The position numbers were made by a program, and so were the translations under genes. A DNA stretch of 64,000 nucleotides. Origin: Pseudomonas sp. TH41 (GTDB taxonomy: Bacteria; Pseudomonadota; Gammaproteobacteria; Pseudomonadales; Pseudomonadaceae). Position 1 is the first letter of the stretch, and every line of letters begins with the position of its first letter. The notes beneath the pieces were generated by a model that was not told the origin of the DNA, did not search any database, and saw nothing but the letters and a program-made list of their open reading frames with translations. This document shows positions 16,853 to 24,993 of the stretch, piece after piece. The DNA lies in contig NZ_JAEKFH010000003.1 in assembly GCF_016650695.1 (NCBI RefSeq), positions 1,880,001-1,944,000 of the forward strand, written 5' to 3'.

Positions 16853-17548
16853 ATGACTATCGATCTCTACGGATTCGGCCCGGCGCTCGCCGCTGGCGCG
16901 CTGATGACTGTGAAACTGGCACTTTCGGCCCTGTGCCTGGGGCTGGTGCTCGGTCTGCTCGGCGCCTTGGCCAAGACTTCCCCGTACAAGCCGCTGCAAT
17001 GGCTTGGCGGCACTTATTCGACCCTCGTTCGCGGCATCCCGGAATTGCTCTGGGTGCTGTTGATCTATTTCGGCACGGTTAACCTGATGCGGGCCCTTGG
17101 CGAGTTTTTCGGCAACCCCGACCTGGAACTCAATGCCTTTGCCGCTGGCGTGATCGCGCTGGGCTTGTGCTTTGGCGCCTACGCCACGGAAGTGTTCCGC
17201 GGCGCGATCCTGGCGATCCCCAAAGGTCACCGTGAAGCCGGTGTGGCGCTTGGCCTGTCGAAATTTCGCATCTTCACCCGGTTGATCATGCCGCAAATGT
17301 GGCGCATCGCCCTGCCGGGCCTGGGCAACCTGTTCATGATCCTGATGAAAGACACCGCGCTAGTGTCGGTCATCGGCCTGGAAGAAATCATGCGTCACGC
17401 GCAGATCGGCGTGACCGTGTCCAAGCAACCGTTCACCTTCTATATGGTGGCCGCGTTCATGTACCTGGGCCTGACGATTCTGGCCATGACCGGCATGCAC
17501 TTAATGGAAAAACGCGCCGGTCGCGGTTTCGCAAGGAGCACCCAATGA
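16853..17548 (+). CDS. Polar amino-acid ABC transporter permease (HisQ type)
   Basis: A 231-residue inner-membrane permease with about five helices. The coupling-helix (EAA) motif is GHREAGVALGLSKFRIFTRLIMP near residue 122, and RGIPELLWVLLIYFG near residue 57 is the HisQ/GlnP signature. It forms a heterodimer with the next gene's product. Its stop overlaps the next start by four bases. Confidence 0.92.
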   Translation: MTIDLYGFGPALAAGALMTVKLALSALCLGLVLGLLGALAKTSPYKPLQWLGGTYSTLVRGIPELLWVLLIYFGTVNLMRALGEFFGNPDLELNAFAAGVIALGLCFGAYATEVFRGAILAIPKGHREAGVALGLSKFRIFTRLIMPQMWRIALPGLGNLFMILMKDTALVSVIGLEEIMRHAQIGVTVSKQPFTFYMVAAFMYLGLTILAMTGMHLMEKRAGRGFARSTQ

Positions 17549-18234
17549 ACTGGGAAGTCATCATCAAGTGGCTGCCAAAACTGGCACAAGGCGCGACGCT
17601 GACCCTGGAACTGGTGGCCATCGCCGTGGTTGCCGGGTTGCTGCTGGCGATTCCGCTCGGCATCGCCCGCTCGTCGCGACTCTGGTACGTGCGGGCAGTG
17701 CCCTACGGCTACATTTTCTTTTTCCGTGGCACGCCGTTGCTGGTTCAGCTATTCCTGGTCTATTACGGCCTGGCGCAGTTCGATGCGATCCGTAACAGCT
17801 CGATGTGGCCGTACCTGCGAGATCCATTCTGGTGCGCCACCGCGACCATGACCCTGCACACTGCGGCGTACATTGCCGAGATCCTGCGCGGTTCAATTCA
17901 GGCGATTCCAAAGGGTGAAATCGAAGCCGCCCGAGCGCTGGGCATGTCCCGCGCCAAAGCGATGTTCTACATCATCCTGCCCCGTGCCGCGCGCATCGGC
18001 CTGCCGGCCTACAGCAACGAAGTGATCCTGATGCTCAAGGCCAGCGCCCTGGCCAGCACCGTGACCCTGCTGGAACTGACCGGCATGGCCCGTACCATCA
18101 TTGCCCGCACCTACCTGCCCGTGGAGATCTTCTTCGCGGCCGGCATGTTCTATCTGCTGATGGCTTACGTTCTGGTACGCGGCTTCAAGCTGCTGGAGCG
18201 CTGGTTGCGCGTCGATGCTTGCCAAGGACGTTAA
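17545..18234 (+). CDS. Polar amino-acid ABC transporter permease (HisM type)
   Basis: A 229-residue permease starting MNWEVIIKWLPKLAQGATLT at an ATGA overlap with the preceding gene; a longer reading from 17299 lies inside that gene and is rejected. It has the RGTPLLVQLFLVYYGLAQF signature near residue 70 and the EAA motif GEIEAARALGMSRAKAMFYI near residue 134. It partners with the HisQ-type subunit. A methyltransferase gene overlaps its 3' end by 20 bases. Confidence 0.92.
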   Translation: MNWEVIIKWLPKLAQGATLTLELVAIAVVAGLLLAIPLGIARSSRLWYVRAVPYGYIFFFRGTPLLVQLFLVYYGLAQFDAIRNSSMWPYLRDPFWCATATMTLHTAAYIAEILRGSIQAIPKGEIEAARALGMSRAKAMFYIILPRAARIGLPAYSNEVILMLKASALASTVTLLELTGMARTIIARTYLPVEIFFAAGMFYLLMAYVLVRGFKLLERWLRVDACQGR

Positions 18235-19444
18235 CCCTCACGTGCTGACGGGTGAGGACTTACTCTCCCGTTTCACGGCGCTGGATGCTTTTCTGATCGA
18301 GCATCAAGCGCTGTGGAAGCCTCGACCGTTTACTTATCTGCGACTTCCCTGGGAAGCGTCCTACCCGGAGCTGGCTTTATGGCTACGAGGACGGTCGCTG
18401 GAAGATGCGGAAAACAGCCACAACCAACCTTGTTTACTGGAGGCGCCGGAGCCGTTTGCTTCATTGGCGGCGTTGTCCCTTGAGTTGGGAGCGGTGGGCG
18501 AGTTGCCGGTTCATGGTTTGGAGGCCGCTGGCCATCGGCTGAATGTCGATGTGCCGGGGCGTAAATGGCAGCAGATCGAAGCGTTCTCCAGCCGTTTGCA
18601 GTTTGCCGACACACCGAAACATTGGCTGGACTGGTGCTCGGGAAAGGGGCACTTGGGGCGACGCTTGCTGCAAACGGGTCAGCAGCTCACTTGCCTGGAA
18701 CACGACCCGGCGCTGGTTGCCAGCGGTCAGGCACTCAGCCAACGTCATCAGTTGCATGCGCTGCATGTCGAACAGGATGTGCTCGCGGCGGAGGCGGCCT
18801 CTTTGTTGAATGCCGATCACACGCCCGTAGCGCTGCATGCTTGTGGTGATCTGCATGTGCGATTAATCCAGCTCGCCAGCGCGGCAGGCTGTAAACAATT
18901 GGCTATCGCGCCCTGCTGCTATAACCGGATCAATCTGAGTGAGTATCAGCCGATTTCTTCGGCTGCCTATCGCTCCGACCTACAGCTTTCACTCGATGAT
19001 CTCTCACTCCCGATGAGCGAAACCGTCACCGCCGGTGCCCGCGTCCGACGTCAGCGCGACACCTCGATGGCCCGGCGCCTGGCGTTCGACCTGCTGCAAC
19101 GGCAATTGCGCGGCGTTGATGAATACCTGCCAACCCCTTCCCTGCCCAGCGCCTGGCTGGACAAACCCTTCGCCGATTACTGCCACCATTTGGCCGCACT
19201 CAAAGAGTTATCCACAATCGGCCCGCAAGACTGGTCAGCCGTCGAAGCCGCCGGTTGGCAGCGACTGGCCGAAGTGCGCAATCTGGAGCTGCTGCGCGGC
19301 CTTTTCCGACGCCCGCTGGAGCTTTGGCTGGTACTCGACCGGGCACTTTTCCTCTCCGCACAAGGTTACGTCGTTCGTCTCGGCACTTTCTGCGAAACCC
19401 CGCTCACACCGCGTAATTTCCTACTCCTGGCCGAGCGCCTCTAA
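18215..19444 (+). CDS. SAM-dependent methyltransferase (METTL25/GSTCD-like fold)
   Basis: A 409-residue protein. A class I methyltransferase domain starts near residue 135 with motif I WLDWCSGKGHLGRRLL, the acidic residue after beta-2 in LTCLEHDPAL, and VALHACGDLHVRLIQLA followed by the cysteine pair in IAPCCYNRI. The HxCGDL and PCC motifs place it with methyltransferases annotated alongside GSTCD/METTL25, whose substrates are poorly known. The start overlaps the upstream permease by 20 bases; an in-frame GTG at 18242 behind AAGGA is an alternative. Confidence 0.8.
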   Translation: MLAKDVNPHVLTGEDLLSRFTALDAFLIEHQALWKPRPFTYLRLPWEASYPELALWLRGRSLEDAENSHNQPCLLEAPEPFASLAALSLELGAVGELPVHGLEAAGHRLNVDVPGRKWQQIEAFSSRLQFADTPKHWLDWCSGKGHLGRRLLQTGQQLTCLEHDPALVASGQALSQRHQLHALHVEQDVLAAEAASLLNADHTPVALHACGDLHVRLIQLASAAGCKQLAIAPCCYNRINLSEYQPISSAAYRSDLQLSLDDLSLPMSETVTAGARVRRQRDTSMARRLAFDLLQRQLRGVDEYLPTPSLPSAWLDKPFADYCHHLAALKELSTIGPQDWSAVEAAGWQRLAEVRNLELLRGLFRRPLELWLVLDRALFLSAQGYVVRLGTFCETPLTPRNFLLLAERL

Positions 19445-19744
19445 ACAGCGACAGCCTGTGGATAACTCTGTTGATGAAATTTTCGTGGATCCAATAATCA
19501 CACCTGTTTCGGGGCTGAAACACCAGTGTTCATTTTTCGTACACTTGAATAAAAAACCTGAAAAACAGGCATTTGCGAGCAAATGAGAACGGATCCACAA
19601 TTCTGCCCTTGACTGCAGCCGCCACAGGTCTGCGTTGTGCATAAGCGTTAAGCCAAAAGAACATAAACGACGTCGCAAACCTCAACTATCTTTGCCAAGC
19701 GTCAGAATTCTCTAACGTCAGGACAGCAAGGAGCTGGGAAAACC
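19445..19744. other. Intergenic region upstream of the deaminase-like gene
   Basis: 300 bases with no convincing gene. It contains short inverted segments such as CACCTGTTTCGGGGCTGAAA near 19501 and CCTGAAAAACAGG near 19558, and an AAGGAG ribosome site at 19730 for the next gene. It is relatively AT-rich, as for a promoter region. Confidence 0.5.
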
Positions 19745-20986
19745 ATGAGCACATTGAACAGTGCGCAGGAAGCCGTCGATACCGTCGCCAACCAAGCCAT
19801 TAACGCTGCGCTGCAGCAAACCTTCGCGGTGGGCGGCGCCATCATCAACAACGCAACAGGCGAGGTCATTGCCGCGCTACACAACAACGTGCTGATGCCT
19901 TTCCCCGGCAGCGGCCCCACGTACTTTCTACCCCATGACCCGACCGCCCACGGCGAGCGACAATTGGTGGACTGGTATTACGAAAAAGCCGCGTCACTTA
20001 AACTGCCGCCCCCCAATCAACTGACCGTCGTCACCACGCTGGACCCTTGCGCCATGTGCGCCGGTTCGCTGCTGACGGCAGGATTTAACGTCGCCGTCAG
20101 TGCGATTGATGACTACGCAGGCATCAACTACAACAGCCAGTTCACCTTTCCGTCGCTGCCACCGAAGATCCGCCAACAGGCGCAGAACACGTGGGGTTAT
20201 TACGCCATTGCCGCGCCGGTCAGCCGGGCTTATCAGGGCTCGACCAGCCCGGTGTTCGGCGGTCAGACCATCGACTCGGCGGCGTACTTCCTCTGCAGCT
20301 CGATCTTCTCCGCCAGCGTCAGCACCGTGCGCGAGGCCAGCAACAACAGCGGTCTCCCACCGGATCAACTGAAAAACCCGGCCACCCTGCCGGCCAACAG
20401 CAAAGTGCGCCAGGCCCTGACGGCGCTCAGCCCGTTTGCACTGACCGTGCAATCGACGAACCCGCGTGACCCCGGCGCAGAACTCGCCCCGCCGCTGCTG
20501 GAAACCGCGCAGCAAAGCCCGGTGTTCAATTCGGTGGCGCTGATCGATCCGTTCGGCAACCTGCTGGTGTGTCTGGGCGGCGTAGAGAACCTGTCGCCCA
20601 TTCGTACAGCGTTCATGGAAACCACCCGCAACTACGCGGTCATGCGCTGGACCCTGATGAACGACCCCGACCCGGCGGTTCGCGCCCAGGCCGAGCAATA
20701 CCTCACGCATCCGAAGTACGGCACCTTCGTCTTCCTCTATGCACCCGATCCCACCACCCCGCAGGCCGTGATGACCTTCGGCGCCTACGGCTCGACCATG
20801 GAAGGCCCCGTGCCGCAAAGCTATCCGTCCAACCTGCAATACGTGCTGTTGCCGGGCAACACCACCGCCCAAGCGTTATCGACACTGGCCCAGAACCTGC
20901 CGCCGTTCTACACCCAAAGCGTGCAAGTAGCGCCCGCTCAGGTGCTCAGTCAGGACTTGATCAACGCAGTCAAAAACAGCGTGTAG
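19745..20986 (+). CDS. Cytidine-deaminase-fold protein of unusual length
   Basis: A 413-residue protein. Its N-terminal half is a zinc deaminase domain: GGAIINNATGEVIAALHNN near residue 30, His69-Gly-Glu71 in TAHGERQ (normally H-A/V-E), and Pro101-Cys102-x-x-Cys105 in LDPCAMCAGSLL. The C-terminal half (about 255-390) looks like a second, decayed copy: VALIDPFGNLLVCLGG mirrors the first strand pair, and FVFLYAPDPTTPQAVMTFGA sits where the PCxxC helix should be, without cysteines. Single-domain tRNA or cytosine deaminases are only 150-200 residues. The substrate is unknown and no signal peptide is seen. Confidence 0.72.
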   Translation: MSTLNSAQEAVDTVANQAINAALQQTFAVGGAIINNATGEVIAALHNNVLMPFPGSGPTYFLPHDPTAHGERQLVDWYYEKAASLKLPPPNQLTVVTTLDPCAMCAGSLLTAGFNVAVSAIDDYAGINYNSQFTFPSLPPKIRQQAQNTWGYYAIAAPVSRAYQGSTSPVFGGQTIDSAAYFLCSSIFSASVSTVREASNNSGLPPDQLKNPATLPANSKVRQALTALSPFALTVQSTNPRDPGAELAPPLLETAQQSPVFNSVALIDPFGNLLVCLGGVENLSPIRTAFMETTRNYAVMRWTLMNDPDPAVRAQAEQYLTHPKYGTFVFLYAPDPTTPQAVMTFGAYGSTMEGPVPQSYPSNLQYVLLPGNTTAQALSTLAQNLPPFYTQSVQVAPAQVLSQDLINAVKNSV

Positions 20987-21008
20987 GGCTGTAAACAATC
21001 GCATGAGC

Positions 21009-21040
21009 CAGCCCCGCGGAAGGGTCCGCGAGGCTGGCCT
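21009..21040. terminator. Possible terminator hairpin after the deaminase-like gene
   Basis: GCCAGCC-CCGCGG and CCGCGAGGCTGGC form a GC-rich stem-loop about 22 bases past the stop. There is no T run, so it is either a weak terminator or an RNA-stabilising hairpin. Confidence 0.45.
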
Positions 21041-21073
21041 GAGCCCTGCGCAAAAATAGTCTGGATTCAGGGG

Positions 21074-21101
21074 TTTACAGAACCAATTCAATCGCTATAA
21101 T
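21074..21101 (+). promoter_or_regulatory. Promoter of tRNA-Thr
   Basis: TTTACA at 21074-21079 and a consensus TATAAT at 21096-21101 are separated by 16 bases. The tRNA starts 14 bases further on. Confidence 0.75.
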
Positions 21102-21114
21102 CGTCGCCCAACAC

Positions 21115-21190
<76 letters not shown>

Positions 21191-21199
21191 TACAAAACG

Positions 21200-21240
21200 A
21201 AGGCTCGCAGAAATGCGGGCCTTTGTTGTTTCTGGGGTTT
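21200..21240 (+). terminator. Terminator downstream of tRNA-Thr
   Basis: AAGGC-T-CGC / GCG-G-GCCTT forms a stem around AGAAAT, followed by TTGTTGTTTCTGGGGTTT. The last 20 bases recur at 22627-22646 with one mismatch, after the Abi gene. Confidence 0.75.
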
Positions 21241-21483
21241 GGTGTGATGGCGCTTGTGCCCCCCCAGAGGCCCTCACCCTGATTGAGTTTGCCGTGCGGC
21301 CTCCCCTGGGAGCCTTTCTTAATCCCCCACGGCGTTCGCTGACCTCGCTCGTTGATGATTCGACGAATGAGAGATCGAAAACAAATCTTCCCCCTTCTAG
21401 AGCCAGTGCCTGTTCAGAAAAAACGTGGTCTGTCCCCATTTTTCTTGTCCCCATTTTTCTTACAACTCCACATCGGCATGGTG
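21241..21483. other. Spacer between tRNA-Thr and the Abi cassette promoter
   Basis: No gene is supported. The only notable structure is a perfect 15-base tandem duplication, TGTCCCCATTTTTCT at 21431-21445 and 21446-21460. A long reverse-strand frame through here reads through the tRNA and is spurious. Confidence 0.5.
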
Positions 21484-21511
21484 TTGACGGTACTCCTGAC
21501 CTACCTATAAT
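21484..21511 (+). promoter_or_regulatory. Strong promoter of the small RNA upstream of abiF
   Basis: TTGACG at 21484-21489 and a consensus TATAAT at 21506-21511 with a 16-base spacer predict a transcription start near 21518. It serves the terminated small RNA and, by read-through, the Abi gene. Confidence 0.75.
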
Positions 21512-21517
21512 GCATGC

Positions 21518-21579
21518 CAACACACCCGCCAAGCCTAGGTTGACCCAGTCAGCAAGCTCAAATCGTGCGGGTTTTTTTT
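21518..21579 (+). ncRNA. Candidate AbiF-associated small RNA (antitoxin RNA?)
   Basis: Between the promoter at 21484 and the Abi ribosome site lies a unit of about 60 bases ending in a canonical terminator: ACCCGC at 21524-21529 pairs with GCGGGT at 21567-21572, followed by eight T (21572-21579). The 37-base interior contains a TTGA/TCAA stem (21540-21543 with 21558-21561) and the palindrome CCTAGG. Structured small RNAs immediately upstream of Abi_2/abiF genes are a reported feature of this family and have been proposed to be RNA antitoxins related to the ancestry of Cas13 guides. Assignment to that group is inference from position and architecture. Confidence 0.62.
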
Positions 21580-21595
21580 GCCTGGAGAAAACTAC

Positions 21596-22585
21596 ATGAG
21601 GCCCTTCGACAAGCCGGCCCTCAGCGTAGAACAGCAATTGGAACTGCTAAAGCAACGAGGCCTGAATGTCGCCAACAACGACCGGGCCATGCGCTTCCTC
21701 GAAGTGGTCACACTGTTTCGTCTGAGTCCCTACATGCGCCCCTTTCAGGAACAAGGACCTGATCACACCTTCAAGCCGGGTAGCACCCTGAAAGCCGTCG
21801 TCGACATTTACCGATTCGATAGCTCATTACGGCGGATAACCATGGACGCCATCGAAAGGGTCGAAGTCGCCGTACGAGCAACCATCAGCAACTACATGTG
21901 CCCAAAATATGGACCTGACTGGATTGCTGACACGTCGGTCTTTTCTTCGTCCTACTCGCATTCCGGGCTATTACGCCCGCTCCGTGAGCAACTGAGTAAA
22001 GAGCGCAGTAAATTCGGGCGCGAGATTGATCGCATCAAAAAAGGTCGACAGGGAGATGGGCTCCACCAACAAAGAATCGAAAATCGTATGCGCGATAACT
22101 ATTTTCGATACTACGGCGCGACCTACGCCCACCCAGAGCTACCGCCCGCGTGGGCGATCCTGGAAGAGCTCAGCCTCGGATCGGTATCCACCCTCTTCAA
22201 TGCCATTGGCAGAAGTGCCGACAAGAAAGCTATCGCAGCCAGATTCAGCCTGCCATTCGAAGTATTGGCCTCTTGGCTACACACCTTGACCTTCATTCGA
22301 AACTGCTGCGCACACCACTCTCGATTATGGAACCGGGAACTCTCGATTCGACCCTCGCTACCCAAAGAGTGGACCATTCCAAATGCGGCCGCCGACAGAC
22401 CTCAGCCAAAGCAACGTCTTTATATTGCGTTGACGATCCTCGCCTATCTGACCGATTTGATCAGTCCAGACAGCCTGTGGAAGCCTCGACTCGCAGAAAT
22501 CATCGATAACCAGGAATCAACAAACTTGAGCCTCATGGGATTTCAAAGTACGTGGAAACGTCAACCGCAATGGCGTCTCGAATAA
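21596..22585 (+). CDS. Abi_2 / AbiF-like abortive infection protein (HEPN)
   Basis: A 329-residue protein starting MRPFDKPALSVEQQLELLKQ. The ATG at 21596 was chosen over an in-frame TTG at 21578 because GGAG lies eight bases upstream and the TTG falls inside the terminator T run. It has the Abi_2 order: an N-terminal helical part with YRFDSSLRR and DAIERVEVAVRATISNY (about 72-100), and the HEPN RNase signature Arg235-Asn236-x3-His240 in FIRNCCAHHSRLWNR. AbiD/AbiF proteins are phage-defence toxins that cleave RNA. The gene stands alone between tRNA-Thr and core genes, as mobile defence genes often do. Confidence 0.88.
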   Translation: MRPFDKPALSVEQQLELLKQRGLNVANNDRAMRFLEVVTLFRLSPYMRPFQEQGPDHTFKPGSTLKAVVDIYRFDSSLRRITMDAIERVEVAVRATISNYMCPKYGPDWIADTSVFSSSYSHSGLLRPLREQLSKERSKFGREIDRIKKGRQGDGLHQQRIENRMRDNYFRYYGATYAHPELPPAWAILEELSLGSVSTLFNAIGRSADKKAIAARFSLPFEVLASWLHTLTFIRNCCAHHSRLWNRELSIRPSLPKEWTIPNAAADRPQPKQRLYIALTILAYLTDLISPDSLWKPRLAEIIDNQESTNLSLMGFQSTWKRQPQWRLE

Positions 22586-22602
22586 AAAAACGGCACGAAA
22601 AA

Positions 22603-22630
22603 AAAGCCCTCGTAGAAATACGAGGGCTTT
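22603..22630 (+). terminator. Terminator of the Abi gene
   Basis: A perfect 10-bp stem AAAGCCCTCG / CGAGGGCTTT closes TAGAAATA, 17 bases past the stop. The following TTGTTGTTTCCGGGGTTT is nearly the same as the sequence after the tRNA-Thr terminator. Confidence 0.9.
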
Positions 22631-22672
22631 GTTGTTTCCGGGGTTTTAATTTTCAGGTCGCGGTGGGGTCGA

Positions 22673-23515
22673 TCAGTCGAATTCCGTCGACGCCGAAAGA
22701 TGCTCCCAGGCGTCGATTTCAGCCTGAAGGTGGGCAATCTTTTCGCGCACCAGCCTCACCGCATCCTTACCCAGCAACAGATGAACCGGCGGCTTTTCAG
22801 CCGCGACCAGGGTCAACAATGCCTGCGCTGCCTTGCGCGGATCGCCAGCCTGCTTGCCACTCTTCTCTTCCCGCGCCTTGCGGACCGGATCGAACACCGC
22901 GTCGTACTCACCCAACGTGCGACCCGAGCGGATCATCGAGCGCCCCGCCCATTCAGTACGAAACGAGCCCGGTGCCATGGCAGTCACGTGGATGCCCAGG
23001 CTTTCCACTTCTTTGGCCAGCGCCTCACTGACGCCTTCGAGGGCGAATTTACTGCCGCTGTAGTAGGCGATGCCCGGCAAGGTGATGAAGCCGGCCATGG
23101 AGGTGATGTTGACGATATGCCCGCTGCGCCGCTCACGCATGCCCGGCAGAACCGCCTTGATCATTGCCACCGCGCCAAACACATTGACGTCGAACTGGCG
23201 CTGCATTTCAGTCAGTGGCGACTCTTCGAGAATGCCTTCATGACCATAACCGGCGTTGTTCACCAACACGTCGATCCGGCCCACTTCGCTCAGGATGTTG
23301 GCCACCAGCGGCTCTATCGCCGGAAAATTGGTGACGTCGAGCACGAACGCTTTGGCGCGATGAGCGTCCAGCGCTTCGAACGCAGCACGCTCGGATTCGC
23401 GCCGCACCGTGCCCACCACCGTGTGCCCCGCCGCCAGCGCTGCTTGCGAAAAAGCCAGGCCGAAGCCTGAACTGACCCCGGTAATCAGGAAAACCTTTTG
23501 AATGTGGGTGTTCAT
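22673..23515 (-). CDS. SDR family oxidoreductase
   Basis: A 280-residue short-chain dehydrogenase/reductase. The Rossmann cofactor motif is TGVSSGFG (TGxxxGxG) near residue 13, with NNAG at about 87, catalytic Ser in NITSMAG and the YxxxK pair in AYYSGSKFALEG near residue 150. Arginines after beta-2 (VGTVRRESERAAF) favour NADP(H). It belongs to the classical SDR group of retinol-dehydrogenase-like enzymes with a longer C-terminus. Substrate unknown. It is last in a same-strand group with another SDR, a DsbA-like protein and a tautomerase. Confidence 0.9.
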   Translation of the reverse strand: MNTHIQKVFLITGVSSGFGLAFSQAALAAGHTVVGTVRRESERAAFEALDAHRAKAFVLDVTNFPAIEPLVANILSEVGRIDVLVNNAGYGHEGILEESPLTEMQRQFDVNVFGAVAMIKAVLPGMRERRSGHIVNITSMAGFITLPGIAYYSGSKFALEGVSEALAKEVESLGIHVTAMAPGSFRTEWAGRSMIRSGRTLGEYDAVFDPVRKAREEKSGKQAGDPRKAAQALLTLVAAEKPPVHLLLGKDAVRLVREKIAHLQAEIDAWEHLSASTEFD

Positions 23516-23582
23516 GGTGCGCTCTCCAATGAAAACGCCGTCGACATTGATCGACGGCGCTGCGGACAGATCAGCTCAGGTC

Positions 23583-24293
23583 TTAGTGACCGGCGCTCTG
23601 CCCACCATCAACGTGCAGGATTTCACCGGTGACAAAGTTGGCGCTGTCCAGATACACAACCGCCTGCGCAATATCACTGATCTCCCCCATGTGCCCGACC
23701 GGGTGCAAATTCCCCAGCGCTTCATGAGTTTCCTCGCCATGCATCGGCGTCTTGATGATGCCTGGGGAAACCGCGTTCACCCGAATCCCGCGCTTGGCGT
23801 ATTCGATGGCCAGGGATTTGGTCGCAGCGTTCAGGCCACCTTTGGTCAATGACGCCAGTACCGACGGCACACCGTCGATGGCGTGGTCCACCAGGCTGGT
23901 GGTGATGTTGACGACGTGACCTTTACCTTGTTTTTCCATCTCGGTGATGGCGAGTTGGGTGATGTAGAAGAAGCCATTCAGGTTCACCGACAGCACCGCT
24001 GCATAGTCTTCCTGGGTGTAAGCGGTGAACGGTTTGGCGACGAAGATCCCGGCGTTGTTGACCAGGGTGTCGATGCGGCCAAAACGGGCGATGGCTTCAC
24101 GGATCACTTGCTGGGCGACCGCCGGGTCGCCGATGTCACCCGCTACGGTGAGGATGTCCGGGTCGGTGGACGGTTTGATCGAACGCGAAGTGGCGACCAC
24201 CTTGTAATCCAGGTCACGGAACGCCTTGACCATGCCTGCGCCGAGACCTTGGGAGGCGCCAGTAATAACGATGACTTTTTTCGAATTGCTCAT
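23583..24293 (-). CDS. SDR family oxidoreductase
   Basis: A 236-residue classical SDR starting MSNSKKVIVITGASQGLGAG. An in-frame TTG start 12 bases upstream is rejected because its own sequence (TTGAGG) is the ribosome site for this ATG. Motifs: TGASQGLG, NNAG near residue 83, the active-site region HVVNITTSLVDH, and a PGIIKTPM segment after the catalytic region. The usual Tyr-x-x-x-Lys appears to be replaced: where YxxxK is expected the sequence reads VLASLTKGGLN, keeping Lys but lacking Tyr. Activity may therefore be altered; substrate unknown. Confidence 0.88.
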   Translation of the reverse strand: MSNSKKVIVITGASQGLGAGMVKAFRDLDYKVVATSRSIKPSTDPDILTVAGDIGDPAVAQQVIREAIARFGRIDTLVNNAGIFVAKPFTAYTQEDYAAVLSVNLNGFFYITQLAITEMEKQGKGHVVNITTSLVDHAIDGVPSVLASLTKGGLNAATKSLAIEYAKRGIRVNAVSPGIIKTPMHGEETHEALGNLHPVGHMGEISDIAQAVVYLDSANFVTGEILHVDGGQSAGH

Positions 24294-24336
24294 GATGAAC
24301 CTCAACTAATAAATGATGGATTAAAAAAGTAAGTAA

Positions 24337-24993
24337 TCAGGCTTCGGCGGTTGCCTGCGCCATTTGTCTCAACATTTGTTCGTAGTACTCGACCGACTGC
24401 GAACCGGACACCAGATGACGACCGTTGAGGATCATGGCCGGGACCGAATTGATGCCGCGCTGACGGTAAAACTCTTCAAGCTCACGCACTTCTTTGGTAA
24501 ACGCTCCGGACGCCAACACCTCTTGAGCCGCCGCCGCATCCAGTCCCGCTTCAGCGGCCAGACGAACCAGCGTCTGGCGATCACTCGGGTTCTGGCCTTC
24601 GCTGAAGTAAGCCCGCAACAGGATCTTCTTCAGCTCGATCTGCCGCCCTTCCTGCACTGCCCACAACAGCAAGCGGTGAGCATCAAACGTGTTGTAGAAG
24701 TGGCTGCGCTTTTCCAGATCAAACGTGAAACCGATGGCTTCGCCGCGAGCGATCTGCATGGCCTTGCCGGCGGCGACGTCCTCGGCGGTTCGTCCATATT
24801 TGCGCATCAAATGTTCGACGGCTTTCTCGCCGACTGCCGGCATGTCCGGGTTCAACTCGAAAGGCTTGTAGGTCAGCTCCACCGAGACTTCACCGGCCAC
24901 GTTCTTGATCGCATGCTCCAGAGCTGTCGCGCCCAACGCGCACCATGGGCACACCACGTCGGAGATGAAATCGATCGAGACGGACGCGGTCAT
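24337..24993 (-). CDS. DsbA family oxidoreductase (FrnE-like)
   Basis: A 218-residue cytosolic thioredoxin-fold protein without a signal peptide. The active-site CPWC sits in FISDVVCPWCALGATALE near residue 15, and GINSVPAMILNGRHLVSGSQ near residue 185 carries the cis-proline loop. FrnE-like members act on small molecules or as cytosolic thiol oxidoreductases. It overlaps the upstream tautomerase gene by four bases, and the two SDR genes follow. Confidence 0.9.
   Translation of the reverse strand: MTASVSIDFISDVVCPWCALGATALEHAIKNVAGEVSVELTYKPFELNPDMPAVGEKAVEHLMRKYGRTAEDVAAGKAMQIARGEAIGFTFDLEKRSHFYNTFDAHRLLLWAVQEGRQIELKKILLRAYFSEGQNPSDRQTLVRLAAEAGLDAAAAQEVLASGAFTKEVRELEEFYRQRGINSVPAMILNGRHLVSGSQSVEYYEQMLRQMAQATAEA

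Noticed and set aside
15995..17296. Reverse 433-codon frame opposite the binding protein and permease
   Set aside because: High-GC antisense shadow of two well-recognised genes; no motif.
19206..19464. Two perfect TTATCCACA (DnaA-box) sequences, possible origin
   Set aside because: The same 9-mer also occurs inside several coding regions (near 32177, 32239, 51822, 51856, 53539), one here lies within the methyltransferase gene, and there is no AT-rich unwinding region or dnaA/dnaN neighbourhood.
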